The translations under genes were made by a program, and so were the position numbers. A DNA stretch of 64,000 bases from Cryphonectria parasitica EP155 (lineage: Eukaryota; Ascomycota; Sordariomycetes; Diaporthales; Cryphonectriaceae), in NCBI RefSeq assembly GCF_011745365.1, contig NW_024468911.1, forward strand, positions 3,900,759-3,964,758, given 5' to 3'. Of the stretch, positions 45,930-57,416 are shown in pieces. Each line of letters begins with the position of its first letter. Positions within the stretch are counted from its first letter, which is position 1. The notes beneath the pieces are model-generated. The model worked only from the letters and a program-made list of their open reading frames with translations. It had not been told where the DNA came from and made no database searches.

Positions 45930-47684
45930 TCATGCAGATTGAGCCATGGTTTGAGGTTCGGACACCCCGGGATCGCCAGAGAGACACACAATCTCCACGA
46001 TGGCTCTGACTGAGAAAAAAGAGGGTTGGTCGTCAGCAAGCCCCAAAGCATGTGCCTGCAGGCCCTGCTGTCCTGGTGCTTACTGTGGTACCTCCCACAT
46101 GTCTGCGCTGCGGTAATGTCACATAACACTATAGCCTAGTAAGGCAGCAGTACCATGTGCCGAGTCATCTTACATTCGAGAGACGATGAGAATTGACCCT
46201 CTCGCGTGGAATGTTGGGGGTCGACGCATGTTTCGGAAGCTGCATGCGCCGTCGACGGTGTGCGCATGTATGAGACTAGCAACTTACATATGTAGGTACG
46301 GGCCCGAGGGTATCTTTGACGGTACCGAGGGGCCAGCTCCCTGTCTTCTCGAGGCAATCGGCAAGACGGGATTAATCACCATCTGTGGGCCTTGTGCGTA
46401 TCAGATGTCCTGCGATTTGGGCTCAAAAACCTGCAAGGCTTTGCACCTTTGTCTTCCGTGACACGAAGGGCGCAAGCGGAGGCAGTGACTTGTTTTCTTA
46501 GAGGCACAAACAAGCGCCCAGCTCCGATGCATGACATTTCAGGCGTGGGCCCGCCAGGACGGTGACTTTCGCTTCCGGCTAAGCGGCCTGCTGCTGAACC
46601 TCCGCCTATATAACCTGTGAGACAAATGGCTTGAGAACTTCTCACAGAGGTGCACGCGCCTCCTAGTGGCTAAGCAGCCTGAGCGGTCGAGGTGTTTTCG
46701 CTTTCTACTCGCGCCCGACAGCTATAGAACCTCAATATATTACGCGCTGAGGTGGGAACGTAGAAAGAAAAGGTCCCTTGAGTAGGAAGGATACGTGTAT
46801 TACGAGAAGCAATCAGTCCAGTACTTTCCCTTCTTTTTCTAGGTTGGGCTTCAAGAAATGCAGACTGGTAACCGCGCATCAGCGTAGTCCCTCGAAGTCG
46901 AGCGGCAGGCTCTCGAGAATGACGGTGGCGTGCCTGTGGCCGTTGGGTGTCAGCGTTGGAGGCCTTTTCAAAGAAGAAAGCAGTGTCACAGACACATGGC
47001 GTGTCAGTCTGTCCCCTGTGAGCCGTAAGAAAACGGAAAAGAAATAAGAAAAAGGCTGCTCCCAGTTCAGACCGAGGGCAGCACGACGTTTCCAAAGCCT
47101 CATTAGGCTTCGAAAGATCTCTCGTCAGACCTAGTATGCTAGTAATTCGGGAGTGGGACAAGTGACCACATTGCCGTGCGAAGCGAATGCCATGTGTCCA
47201 GATACACACATATGTTATGATGGCGGACAAATTTCCTCATCACACGGCTGCCGAGCAGCACAGCTTGTCAGTAAGTGCCGAGCCAAGGCGTTGAACACAG
47301 GCGGAATGGCTAGGCCAAAGTTGTACAGAGTACGTGCGGGCATCTCATTAGCCCTCGTGTTTGAACCTGCTCTTTCACAATGAACGGCTTCCATATTATA
47401 GCTCATCTAACTTTATTCGTCGCGAAGGATGGGCGAGCTGTTGCGAGCCCATTCTGTGATCTGTCTTTGTTACCTACTTGGAGAGCGAGTCTTCGGATGA
47501 AAGCCGTGGACTCTATCCACCTAGGAGCTCGTCACAGCAGGCACTTGATGGTGACATCCCCTCTTGAGTGTTTGTCTGCATCGTCCATCGCACTCTTCTC
47601 ATAAAACTCTACTGACTTGTAGGACACGCCCGTGACTGGCGGTGAGGGCACCCGCAATGCGTTTCCTTACTGTCAAGGACGTCC

Positions 47685-47692
47685 TATAAAAG
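47685..47692 (+). promoter_or_regulatory. TATA box of the first paralogue
   Basis: TATAAAAG, a full TATA consensus, lies 152 bp upstream of the ATG at 47844, at a sensible distance for a fungal leader of about 100-120 nt. TATA promoters tend to go with regulated rather than housekeeping genes. Confidence 0.45.
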
Positions 47693-47843
47693 TGCACAGG
47701 CTGGCCGTATTTGAATGATTTCCTTCCTGTCTTCGGTCACATAAACTCTCAACAAAGGCACTCTCTGCATCTGCGAAGGTCAAAGGCTTTCCTGTCTGAA
47801 TACAAACATCAGCATACGCAGTTCAAGAACCTAGAGCACAAAT

Positions 47844-48675
47844 ATGGTGTGCGATGATATACCCCGACAGGAACGAGCTCAGTCGCCTGGTTCCAGCTCA
47901 GATGATGGGCTTGATGATTATCCAGACAGTCTGAACTATCTCGGTATCATGACAAGCGTTGGTTGTCGAGAAATGCCCCTGGGTGGGACACGCCTCTCGT
48001 CATTCGGCTCACTTGAGCCGTTTGACCCCTCGGAGTCGGCCTCGGTGGAAAAGTTCAGGATGCGCGGCGAAGACGTGCTCAACCTGCGTTGGCAGCTTGA
48101 CCCTGGCTATGTCTGGAGCATTACCTCTGGAGACCTTGCCATCGCTAAGTCTATGGGTCTCGAGGTGTGCAAGATCTTGCGCTTCAGAACAGTTACCCTG
48201 GCTGTCTCTTTGAGTTCACGCGGGTTTCAGTCAGTATTTCCGTCGTCCTTTTCTCTGGTCCCCGCCCCCCCTTTCTTTCTTCTATACCCTCCATTCAGCT
48301 TACACTGATGATTATATACAAGCGTGACTAGGGAGCTGAGCTAACGGGTGTACTCCATGTGCTGTCAGGCTGGCAAAGACTGATCTCGCAGAGATTCTGG
48401 ACCGTGTTATGACTTCACAGTACCTCCGTAAGAGCAAATTCAGGTGGCTTGAGCCATGCAACGGAACGATTGTCAACCATTCTTGGATCCACGAAGATGG
48501 AAAGACAACTCCTACAAGACCAATCGTCATCAGATGGCACCTCTTGATGGTTCCTGAGCATGTGTGGTGGTCGGACATTCACAGGCTCGAGGCTGAAGCC
48601 GCTTTGGACTGTCCGCGGGAGGAGTTTCCTTCAGCGAGTGCATCGGAATCTGGAGATTATAAAGAGGCTCTGTGA
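47844..48675 (+). CDS. Unrecognised protein, first member of a local paralogue pair
   Basis: Exons 47844-48229 and 48369-48675 (intron 139 nt, GTCAGT donor) give 230 residues. There is no signal peptide or membrane segment. The C-terminal half matches the product of the gene at 50288-51116: shared ILDRVM, then a basic stretch, then W-x-EPC-x-G-x-I with SWI and DG at matching spacing. Upstream, both have LDPGY/ERPGY followed by W-x-IT and an acidic-Leu helix. Both genes place their intron at the same spot, within the Gln codon of F-Q-L and in the same phase. No known domain was recognised. The family's cysteines are few (the EPC Cys is shared). Likely a lineage-specific accessory protein. Confidence 0.72.
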
Positions 48676-50287
48676 GACTCTTTGAGTGCAGTAATGCAGT
48701 GCAGGCGTCTGTCATCACCACGTTTATTTTCCTGCTCGGCACTACCATCATCCTCAGTTGCCCAATGAATATCAATTAAGTTGACGTTTGTCTGACCAGA
48801 TGTGAGGTCACATCATGTTCAATAAAATCCGGCTTCCAGAATTCGACGTCGTCGACCAAGCCTACCTCCCAAATCTTGTGAATGTTGTTGTCCGGTGCGC
48901 TTCGCCAAAGAGCTCGCAACAAGGCCAATTTCTCTGCTAGCAGCAGTCTTGTTCTGACTTTTGTAACATTACTTTATCTTTCACCAATTATACCTAAGCA
49001 GTATGAAGCCGTTTACTGCCATTCTCACACTTATGACCGATGATCCAGCGGTTCCGTCTCAAGTAGAGGATGGTGTAACGGATGATAATCTGGAAGCGCG
49101 CCAATTGCTCACCTGCCCAAGTATTGGACCTACCGGTTGGCGTCTTGTGTTACCAGACCCTGAGCAGCTGCGAAGCTGCCCATGACCGTGGTAGTTGCAT
49201 AAGCAGAAAAATGGTGCAAGTATTTTTACTATCATCTCTAATTATCTAAACGAGCTGGTGTAAGCTATGTTCTGGGCTGACTTTTAGAATTCGGATAGAC
49301 TGGTCGTTGAGCAGTCGAATGTATCCCCCCCTCCTCCTGAGAGCAGTTACTTTGCTACTGTCCCGCGTTTAAGGGATCTCATAAGTACTATGTTATGAGT
49401 TAATCTGTGTAGTGGAAGTAGGGTTTTACCTGTGTAAGTGCTACTGCTATCTATATTCAGAGAGGTATAGAAGAGTTGATCCCGAATTAATATTGATTAG
49501 TGAAAGCTTTATTGGCTGAGATGCCCGTAGTACTGGAAATAAATTAGCGTGAATGAAAAGAAAGCAATAAGCCGTTGTACGGAGTTCCTTTATCTACCTC
49601 AAGGTTCAAGCTCGGCAGGTTGTTTACGGGTTGTGCTTTACTACTTATTACAGTTCTTGCGTTTTTGAATATGGAAGGAGTAAAGGAAAAGCCTAACGTT
49701 CTGTCTAAATAGTAATGAAATCTTAAGCTTACTGCTACTGTTCTCATTATCCACTAGTACTATAGATCACTTTTCGTTTATATGTGGAATGTGCAGACCA
49801 AGTATTTTCGAATCTTTAGCTGAGATAAACATTGACTTTGGTCTGCATTTCCTGCTTCATCGGTTCTTCGAGATACACGCGTCAGGCAAGGACCAAGTGC
49901 CTCGCTCCTTCAGAAGAGCATAGACATTGTTCGTTTGTGGCAAGAGCGCAGCTTCTGGTTGTCACCATTAACAAGTTCAAAATAATGATGAGGAAAGAGC
50001 TTTGATGCTACCTTGCCCCTTACCTACGATGTTGTCCATATCGACACAGCAGTGGCTTTGCGACCAAAGGTCGAACATTCACCTGGAAGCTAGACTATTG
50101 TTGTACCTTGGGGCAGGTGCTATGGATAGCTCCAGGAACCGCAGTCAACACCACCACAGGCTCAAAATATGTCACACCTTGTCCTTCGTGTCTCCAATCT
50201 GCTGCATTGCAGGAAACCACAAATAGCATTGTCTCTGTTGCCTGTGTTTGCCTTGAAGGAGATTCGGCCCGAGCTCTCCGGGACACC
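48676..50287. other. AT-rich spacer between the two paralogues
   Basis: 1.6 kb. The 49190-49850 part is clearly AT-richer than the flanks and full of stops; it could be a decayed, RIP-mutated repeat, but no terminal repeats or coding relics were recognised. A 60-codon frame at 49003-49185 is listed separately. Confidence 0.4.
49003..49185 (+). CDS. Doubtful small frame with secreted-peptide-like features
   Basis: Sixty codons from a true ATG. The product opens MKPFTAILTLM, a weak signal-like start, and holds a Leu-Glu-Ala-Arg-Gln stretch, often seen at propeptide borders of fungal secreted proteins, followed by two Cys and a C-terminal Cys-Pro. The hydrophobic core is too short for a good signal peptide, and the flanks are AT-rich. 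It may be chance or a relic. Confidence 0.2.
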   Translation: MKPFTAILTLMTDDPAVPSQVEDGVTDDNLEARQLLTCPSIGPTGWRLVLPDPEQLRSCP

Positions 50288-51116
50288 ATGAACCATTCCC
50301 ACCCCGAGAGGACCCTCGAGAAGCGGTGCTTTATTGCGGAGAAGGAGCTCATTCACCTTGTCGGTTGGGAGGAAAAAGAGAATCTGGGAAGCATCCGACT
50401 CTGCGAATTGGCAACTATCAGGGAAAAGGACTATCTCTATTCCAAAACTGCCTACCATACTTGGTTGGGCATATCCTACCTCGATCTAGCCAACCTCAAG
50501 TGGTACCTCGACAGGGCTGAGAGGCCGGGATACTGGACTATCACTCCCGATCAGCTGGCGGAGGCCGAGACCAGCTGCGATGACGACCATTTAGATCCTT
50601 GGTGCCTGGTGATGCGGTATGGGACCTTGTCTCTGTCGGTATACACAGAGGAGAACGACGATTTCCAGTGCGTACCAGGCCCCCTTCCCTCACGTTTCTT
50701 CCTGCACGAGCCAGATTTGATGTTGGCTGGGCGGAAGCTGACAGGCTTGCCGAGACAGGCTCTCAACAAGCGATGTTTTCATGATACTGGACCGCGTCAT
50801 GCAGTCAGCGTGCCGTTACAGGAGACAAGGCAACTTCTGGGTCGAGCCATGCAGGGGCGACATAATAACGCGTAGCTGGATACGAGACGACGGGACAGTA
50901 CACAATCTATCTCGAAACGACATGCAGTGTATCGAGTGGTCAGTCACACCGACGGAGGGCATGCCAGAATGCAGCCTGGAGGGCCTGCGAGTCCCAGGAA
51001 GAGTTCCTTCACGTGCGAGTGCCGCAAAGGCGTCTGAGCATTCAAAACGGACAACTGAAAAAGAATCGGATCAGCACGACAGCAGGAAGCAATGGAAGCC
51101 TCCTAGCGCTGCGTAA
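50288..51116 (+). CDS. Unrecognised protein, second member of the local paralogue pair
   Basis: Exons 50288-50667 and 50759-51116 (intron 91 nt, GTGCGT donor) give 245 residues. The acceptor must be the GAGACAG ending at 50758: an earlier ACAG at 50744 would lead to a stop after a dozen codons, while 50758 gives F-Q-L and then ILDRVM in frame with the paralogue. Shared blocks are W-Y-L-D...RPGYWTIT, ILDRVM, FWVEPCRGDI and SWIRDDG. The N-terminal part is richer in charge than in the first copy; the C-terminal 45 residues are Ser/Lys-rich and unshared. The frame is open about 180 nt upstream of the ATG without another start, so a 5' exon is possible. Function unknown. Confidence 0.7.
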
Positions 51117-52346
51117 AAGATGACTTTGCCTTTTGGCAGGTTGGGTGTGGAGGATGCGTATAGGTGCCTTAGGGCGACGAAAAATCAGCATCCCACCCAT
51201 ACTTGCGACCTCGGGAGGGCCTAATTCGTTGAAAACAATCACACCATGTCACAGGTACAACAGAAAGATCTCCATCTGATCCGTAATCGGGAGTTCAAGG
51301 TCTACCAGTTTTCCTTGTCGCACACTCATTAGCGGTAGCCGGACAAATGGCATGCTCCGTGCTTAGTAGTCTGATAGCTTGTAAGTAATCACTGCTCACG
51401 CTCCAACAGGGCCAACGCTGACCAGCGTTGTTTTCTTCCACGATACCTGAAAAAGATATCTAAATTATCAGGAACACAGATTGGCCAGCCTGCCGTGTTG
51501 TTAGGAGGTAAAGAATGGGGAAATTACCACAATCTGCCTCCCAGGATCAACTCGCATGTGAGGCTGGCAGGTTACGGTCCGTTGAATCCGTGCCGCAACG
51601 CGAAGTGTCCAATTACTCTGTTGTGAATATCACCTCAAAAGCCCCGAGAGAATATTCTCCGATTCGGTCCAAGGCATGCAAAGCCAGTCCAGACGCATTA
51701 CCCCCCCAATAAAGCAGCCGATGTTTCGTGGATGGACGGGAGCGAGGATGATGAGTTGAAACCGGGTTCGTCTGATTTTCGATGGGTTGTCTGTCTGGGA
51801 CAAAACCACAAGAGACGAAAGCTTTACTCACTGCGGGTTACGTGATGAGATGCGATAGGCTTTTCAGATATATTAGGCTGGGCGCGGCCCTTCAGGTCTA
51901 AATCACATGCGGACAGGGTTGCAGCCACTATTTGGAACTAACGAGTGCGGGCTTCGAACGCCTCGCCTATCCACATGCTTGCGAAGCGGGCACTGAGATC
52001 CGGGCCTCGCATCGCTTTCGAGTGCGGACAGGCTGGGCGATCCTCCCGGGTGCGGAGGTCAGTCGTGCTCAGCGATTGGCTTGTCGTGATGCAGAAGGAA
52101 GAGAAGAGAGCAACCACACCGATGCATATACTGTGACATGCGTCCCGCTAGATCTTCCCAAGACCCTGAGGAGAGAATCTGGTTAAATATGGGTTGAGCA
52201 TATATCCATTCGAGTTGTCTGCGCGCCCTTTGGCTTTTTTTCTTTTTCTTTTTCTTTGTTTCTGGTTCACAACCTCGCGCAGGCTGGTTCTGTACATAAT
52301 ATACAGAGCGATCCAAAGGCAGCCAGCCAGCCCACCCAGCCCAGCC
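51117..52346. promoter_or_regulatory. Intergenic region upstream of the hydrolase
   Basis: 1.23 kb between two plus-strand genes. A pyrimidine tract (52230-52262) and a TAATATA element (52301-52307) lie just upstream of the hydrolase ATG. No gene, repeat or RNA is called. Confidence 0.4.
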
Positions 52347-53604
52347 ATGTCCAGCCACACGCGCCCGAGGCAGGCAACTGCACGGGAGATACTCTCTCTG
52401 CTCAGCGCCTTGCCCCTCCTCGCCTTCGCCACGCTCACTTTCTTCTTGACCAGCAGCTGGTTGCAGTGGAGGGATGGGACCCTGCTGGGCCGCAAGTCCC
52501 TGAGGCGGAACGCCATGGCGAGCTTCGGGACGGTCGCCGGCGCTTTGAAGCCAGGCCAGCTCCGGACCTTGTTCTCCAGGACCACGGGCCAGGCTGTCAT
52601 TGCTTATTGTACCAAGAAGGGCCTTGCCCACCAGTCAGTCCTGGTCAAGGAGAGTGGTGGCGATGGCGATGGCTTCTCCCCTGCGACGCTGCACTTCATC
52701 GACTGTGAGCTGGAGCAGGACGGCCCCATCTTGTTGTATTTCCAGTATGTTTTATTTTTGTCATCCTCTCCTAGTAGATATCTGCCAGATGCAGCTCGTG
52801 CTTACGTACAAATGTTTGAACCCTAACATCAACAGCGGCGGAGGGTTTCTCGTGCCACTGCAGTCTCCTGCCTTTGCCATCAAGCTAGCCATCACGGCGG
52901 GCGCCTCGCCCGTCCTCCTCGAGTACGCCCTCGCGCCCGACTGTGTGTACCCAGGCCAGCTAGCCCAGGCCCTGGCCGCGCTGCGCCTCCTCCTACAGTA
53001 CCGCCACCCCTCGGACATTATCATCGGCGGCGAATCAGCCGGCGGAAACCTGGTGCTGGCCGTCCTGGCGCACTTGCAGCAGCCCAAGCCCGGGCTCGCA
53101 CCGCTGGTGCTGCCGTCGTCGTCGTCGTCGTCGCCGTCATCCTCCGCGGCAAGCTTCCGAGGCGCATTTGCCATCTCGCCGCGCACGGCGAACGACGGGA
53201 CCGCAGACAGCTTTCAGTACAACGCCGGGAAGGACTTTATGAGCAGGACCAGCCTCGGTATGATCACAGCCGCCTGGAAGCCGGCGAGGGATGTGTGGGC
53301 CGCCCCGGTGTTGGCCCCAGAGGGGTTCTGGGATCACCTCAAGGCGGACAGGATGCTTTTGATCGTTGGCGGCGACGAGGTGTACCGGAGCGATGTATGC
53401 CGCGTGGCCAAGGTGATGGGGGCTGTGGATGTGGGCGTCAAAGAACGCAAGTTGGTATCAAAGCCCGAAAAGGAATCAGATCCGGCGTTGCAGTTGATTG
53501 TCTGCCCGGGAGAGATGCACTGCCAAGCCAGCTTGGATACGAGCCTCGGCATTGTAGACGGGTACATGGTCTCGTCAATTTCTCAGTGGCTGTCAGAATT
53601 TTGA
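52347..53604 (+). CDS. Alpha/beta hydrolase of the hormone-sensitive-lipase type, membrane-anchored
   Basis: Esterase/lipase-like enzyme of unknown substrate. Exons 52347-52744 and 52836-53604 (intron 91 nt, GTATGT donor, CCTAAC branch) give 388 residues. Splicing restores the oxyanion-hole motif Y-F-HGGGF, half on each exon. The nucleophile is in GGESAGGN; the acid is probably in GGDEVYRSD and the histidine in CPGEMHCQ. Near the N-terminus (about residues 15-38) one hydrophobic segment (LLSALPLLAFATLTFFLTSSW) suggests a signal anchor. A poly-Ser run (LPSSSSSSPSSSAAS) coded by GTC/TCG repeats sits about 15 residues after the nucleophile motif. The frame continues upstream from ATG 52347 only through a TTG start. 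Neighbours give no pathway hint. Confidence 0.9.
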
Positions 53605-53877
53605 TGGCATATATGCAGTGGTTAGAAAGAAAAAAAAATCAAATTGTTGTACGGCAATAAGTGGCTGGTTTTGTTGATGGCCCCGAAGTCTTTTCGAATG
53701 TAACGTGGACCCATCATCGTTTCAGACCACAATGATGAAAGAAAAAGAATAAAGAGAAGACAAAAAGAAGGGAAACGCCAATACCGCATGAGCACACTCC
53801 TCCCTCACCACTTCCTTCTTCATTTTTTTCCACCTCAAGAAGAAACTCTTCTTAAGACACCGATAGAATCCTCATCC

Positions 53878-56800
53878 TTAGTATCGGGCGACTCCCTTTC
53901 CCTTGCCGCTAGTTTCGAGCGGAGGAAACCCATCGGTCTCAATACCAAGTCCGGTGCCCTGAGACTGCTTCCGTAGTTCCTCCTCCTCTAGACTGAGACG
54001 CAGGGCTAAAGCCAGATCCTCATCCATGTCTTGGCCGACTGTGGGCGGCGACGACGGCGTGTCTCTCCAAGACTGGCCCGAGGCCCTTTCGGCTTGCGGG
54101 AGTGGCGTGTGGACTTGACTGGAGCTGCAGGACGCCGGTACGGACCGCTTGCTCTTCTGAGGCTTATACTTGATATGATAGTCAAAATCGGTAGAGCTAT
54201 TGGCCCGCGGTGACTGGCCCAGGCTGTCTCCACCCTCCATGAGTGAGAGACGGAGCGCTCGCTGAATCTGTTGCTCGAAGTCGTCGTCTTCATTCCCGTC
54301 ATCATTACCATGACCGCGATGTTCTGCGACTATGGGCAGCCCGGCCGCCGGACTGCGCCCCGAAAGACTGGGATCAGGTGTCACAGTGTCGAGACTCCCT
54401 GAAGTTGAGTTCATCTCTCCCATGTCAGCAGCTGACCCAGTGTCGCTGGCGCTTGTGCGTCGCTGCTCGTCGTACAGAAATGCCTCCTCAGATATCATCT
54501 GAGCGTATCGGATAGCCTCCTCTTCGGTCAGGTCGCCCAGGCCGACACCAAAACGACTGCGCAACCTCGCCTGCTCACGGGCTCGATGCTCTTGCTCGCG
54601 CCGAAGCTCAGCCTCTTCTGCAGCAATGTACCCCTTCACTGCCTCGCCTTGACGGCGGCTTGCCAGGCGCCCGTGTATGTCCGAGTGACGGAGACGCCGC
54701 TTGCGCCCGGTAGAAGGAGCTGTAGAGCTGTAGGTCCAATACCGTATGAAGGTCCCAAAACACAAGATGCCTCTCAATGAGGTAGCATCTGGATCAAGAA
54801 AAATGGCAGGACATGCTGAATAATCGGCCAGCCGCAAAGTTGGGTTGGCATTTACGATATGACGCGGCGCTCTTCCCGAGGACTTGGAACTTAGGGTTCG
54901 GATAGGCTCCGTCGTAGATGCGAGAGGGTCCCAGGCTTGGACAAGACCATCGCTCCCGCCAGCGACGAGGTACAAGGCCGAGACCGCCAGGCTTGTGACA
55001 TCAGGTGACTCGGTCTGAACGGCAAAGACAGGCTCGACAGTATCGAGGCTAACGTCTCGCACATTCCAAACGATGACCTTGCCATGGTCCGTGCCGACTG
55101 CCAGAAAGCGGGCCCTGCGTCCCGGTATGTCGCCATTGCTCGGGTTTGACGAAATCGGCGTTGTTGTGCCACTTCTCGACGGACCGTTGCCATTTAGCGG
55201 GTCTTCAAATGGAGCCAGAGCAGCGTATAGACTGTTGTCCAGGGCTGTCGTGGTGATGTCAGCCTTGCCCAGTTTCTTCAACGTCAACCTCGAAGTTCGC
55301 CATTGCCCTGCATCGGAGCTGGATCCTGTTGTTGCTTCGGCCAGAGGCGACGGAGTGCGAGTATCATCCAAGGTCTTATGTCCAGAGCCAAAAATGGATG
55401 AATATGAGGCCAATGACGGCGCATCAGTGGCCGGTGTTGCTGTTCCCAACTGACCCATGTCACTGGAGGAACTCAGTCTATTGTAGCGAAGAATCTCGGC
55501 AGGGTGATCCTCGTCTTGAATGCAGCGGATCACGAGCACGATTTCTTCAGCAAAGTCGACCTCGACCCGCCGCCGCATGTCCCAGCCTTCACAGACTCTC
55601 CTGAAATGAGCCGGCTCGTAGCGGAGGAACTTCTCGATCTCGCGAGCTTCAGCTACGATCTGCTCCTTGCTTAACCCCATAGCATGACTGGGAGACCGGG
55701 GCGAGTATCCACCGCGCACTGCGTTCTTGTCAAGCCCATCTGGACGGGCCTGGCGGCGAGTCGCCTCGATGAGTTCCCAGTACACCGAGCGGCCAGCCAG
55801 CCAGGCCGCTTTGGTTACGTCTAGGTCTTTCCTCATCGCCTCCGTCGGAGGATCTGGTGTCGCTGTCAGGACAAAGCACTCTCCAAGCGCATTGACAGCA
55901 CATGCCCAGACCCGTCCGAGACTTCTTCGCTTGTGGTTGTAGCTATCATCCACCTTGAGCGCGATGATGGGCACGCCCGGACTGAGAACCCAGCGAGCAG
56001 TCATGTCCCCTGCCTTGTATCGCGGGCCATTGGCATCATGGCCAAGAGCGTATGTAGTCACCACACCGAGAGACGAGCCCGTCATCATGCCAACCATGTG
56101 TTGAGTCATCACAGGCACTGCCGAAGACTTGGCGATCCATACACTGCAGATGGATTCCATCAGCTCGGGGATTTTGGGCACCTCGGGGCTCATGTCGATG
56201 ATGGAGCTGTCCGAGCCGCCCAGGTACCTGCCACGCACGTCGCTGGTCCCACGGAAATACGGCCGGCCGCCAGGGAAGCCTTCACCGCCAACCATACCGT
56301 AAGGCTGACTCAGATCCATGACATTATAGACAGCAGCAGGGCCGTCCGCGAGTCCGTATGGTTCCAAGTTTGGAAATAACTCGTCTAGCTGGGCGAAGGC
56401 GAACGGATCATCGAGGCCCCATTTCTCCACCTTTCCCGTAGATGGGTCGCTGACAGTAGATACGCACAAGTCAGTCGTGCCGACTATGACCTTGGGGCCC
56501 TTGTTGGAATTATCGAACACAGCGTGGACATTGCTGATCATCCAGGGGAGCTTCGAGTTGTAGGTTAAGACGGCGCTGCCCTTTTTGTTCGAGTGTGAAG
56601 ACCGCGACGAAGACCCAGCACCTCCTCCTGAGCTGGGTCCCGGCTTCCCGCGCGCGACGCTACGCAGAAGGCGGGTTCGAAGCAGATACTCGCTGCGCCA
56701 CGAGGCCATGGACGTCAGGCGGGTGAAGTGCCGGAATTCTGACCGCACTACATTCTCATCCTCTTTATCGCCGCCCTCCAGGATTGCGTTGCGGTGTGGC

Positions 56801-57416
56801 AACCTGAGGAGAGCTCCTTCACCAGGAAAATAGCGCAGAAATGCCATCCTCCATGCGTGTGGTTCGGTCACCAGGGCGTAGAATCTCTTCGAGACGAGAG
56901 CAACCGCTCCATGCGAGTCAGGGTGAAGGTGTGATAGGATCTGCGTCAAGATCTCTGCAAGCAAAGGTCAGCTTACGCTGGCCAGTCAAAGATTGCGTAT
57001 TGTAGAAGAAAGCTGAAAGTAGCCGCACCATTAGGGAAGTCCCTCAGCGAAAGGCCATCTGATGGTGGAGGCCCAGCGCGTTTCACGACCTTGAAGCCCA
57101 TCATCTGTTGCGTGTTCGGTGTGACTGCTGCATTTTCATAGGCAGATATGCGCTGTCCAGGTAGCGCGACAGGTTCTTCCTCCTCCTGGCGGCTCAAGAC
57201 CTCAGCCGGCTGGTCGACGACAACATGGCGCGCGAGAGTGTCCGTCCCTGCCGCTGCGATGGGGTCTGACGAGGCGCTGCGAGGGCGTTCTTGAGCATGG
57301 CCATCGAGCCTACTCGGTGCATGCACGTGCAAGCCATCTTGAGTGGTCGGGTTGAGAGGATCGGAAGCGTCGGTCGAGGGCACACTGGATTGACTCTCGG
57401 TAGGCTCTGCTTGCAT
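53878..57416 (-). CDS. F-box, WD40 and ubiquitin-interacting-motif protein (UFO1/Pof10-like)
   Basis: Probable substrate receptor of an SCF ubiquitin ligase. Exons read 57416-57029 and 56954-53878 around a 74-nt intron; product 1154 residues. Residues 1-128 are disordered (ending SLRDFPN). The F-box at about 129-172 is completed by the splice (EILTQILSHLHPDSHGAVAL, FYALVTEPHAWRMAFLRYF). A large beta-propeller region follows, with FLAVGTDHGKVIVWNVRDV and LVAGGSDGLVQAWDPLAS among the clear WD blades. Near the C-terminus are at least two UIMs: EQQIQRALRLSLMEG (about 1020) and EDLALALRLSLEEEEL (about 1110). F-box plus WD40 plus UIM is the arrangement of S. cerevisiae Ufo1, which targets the Ho endonuclease. 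Substrates in this fungus are unknown. Confidence 0.9.

Larger units (their letters stand above)
43489..47843. other. Gene-poor region with CA microsatellites
   Basis: 4.35 kb without a convincing gene. It is rich in simple sequence: CT-rich tracts near 43790-43860 and several CA runs (44160, 44725, 45345, 45904). Open frames at 45225-45743 (plus) and 46670-47230 (minus) show no motif, no intron logic and biased low-complexity composition, so they are not called. Confidence 0.45.

Noticed and set aside
46670..47230. 186-codon minus-strand open frame
   Set aside because: No recognisable domain, mixed composition typical of a chance frame, no splice or promoter support.
50745..50784. Apparent frameshift breaking the second paralogue
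   Set aside because: It disappears when the acceptor ending at 50758 is used, which gives an uninterrupted frame matching the first copy.
52194..52346. N-terminal extension of the hydrolase with a second hydrophobic segment
   Set aside because: It could only start at a TTG; the first ATG in frame is 52347.
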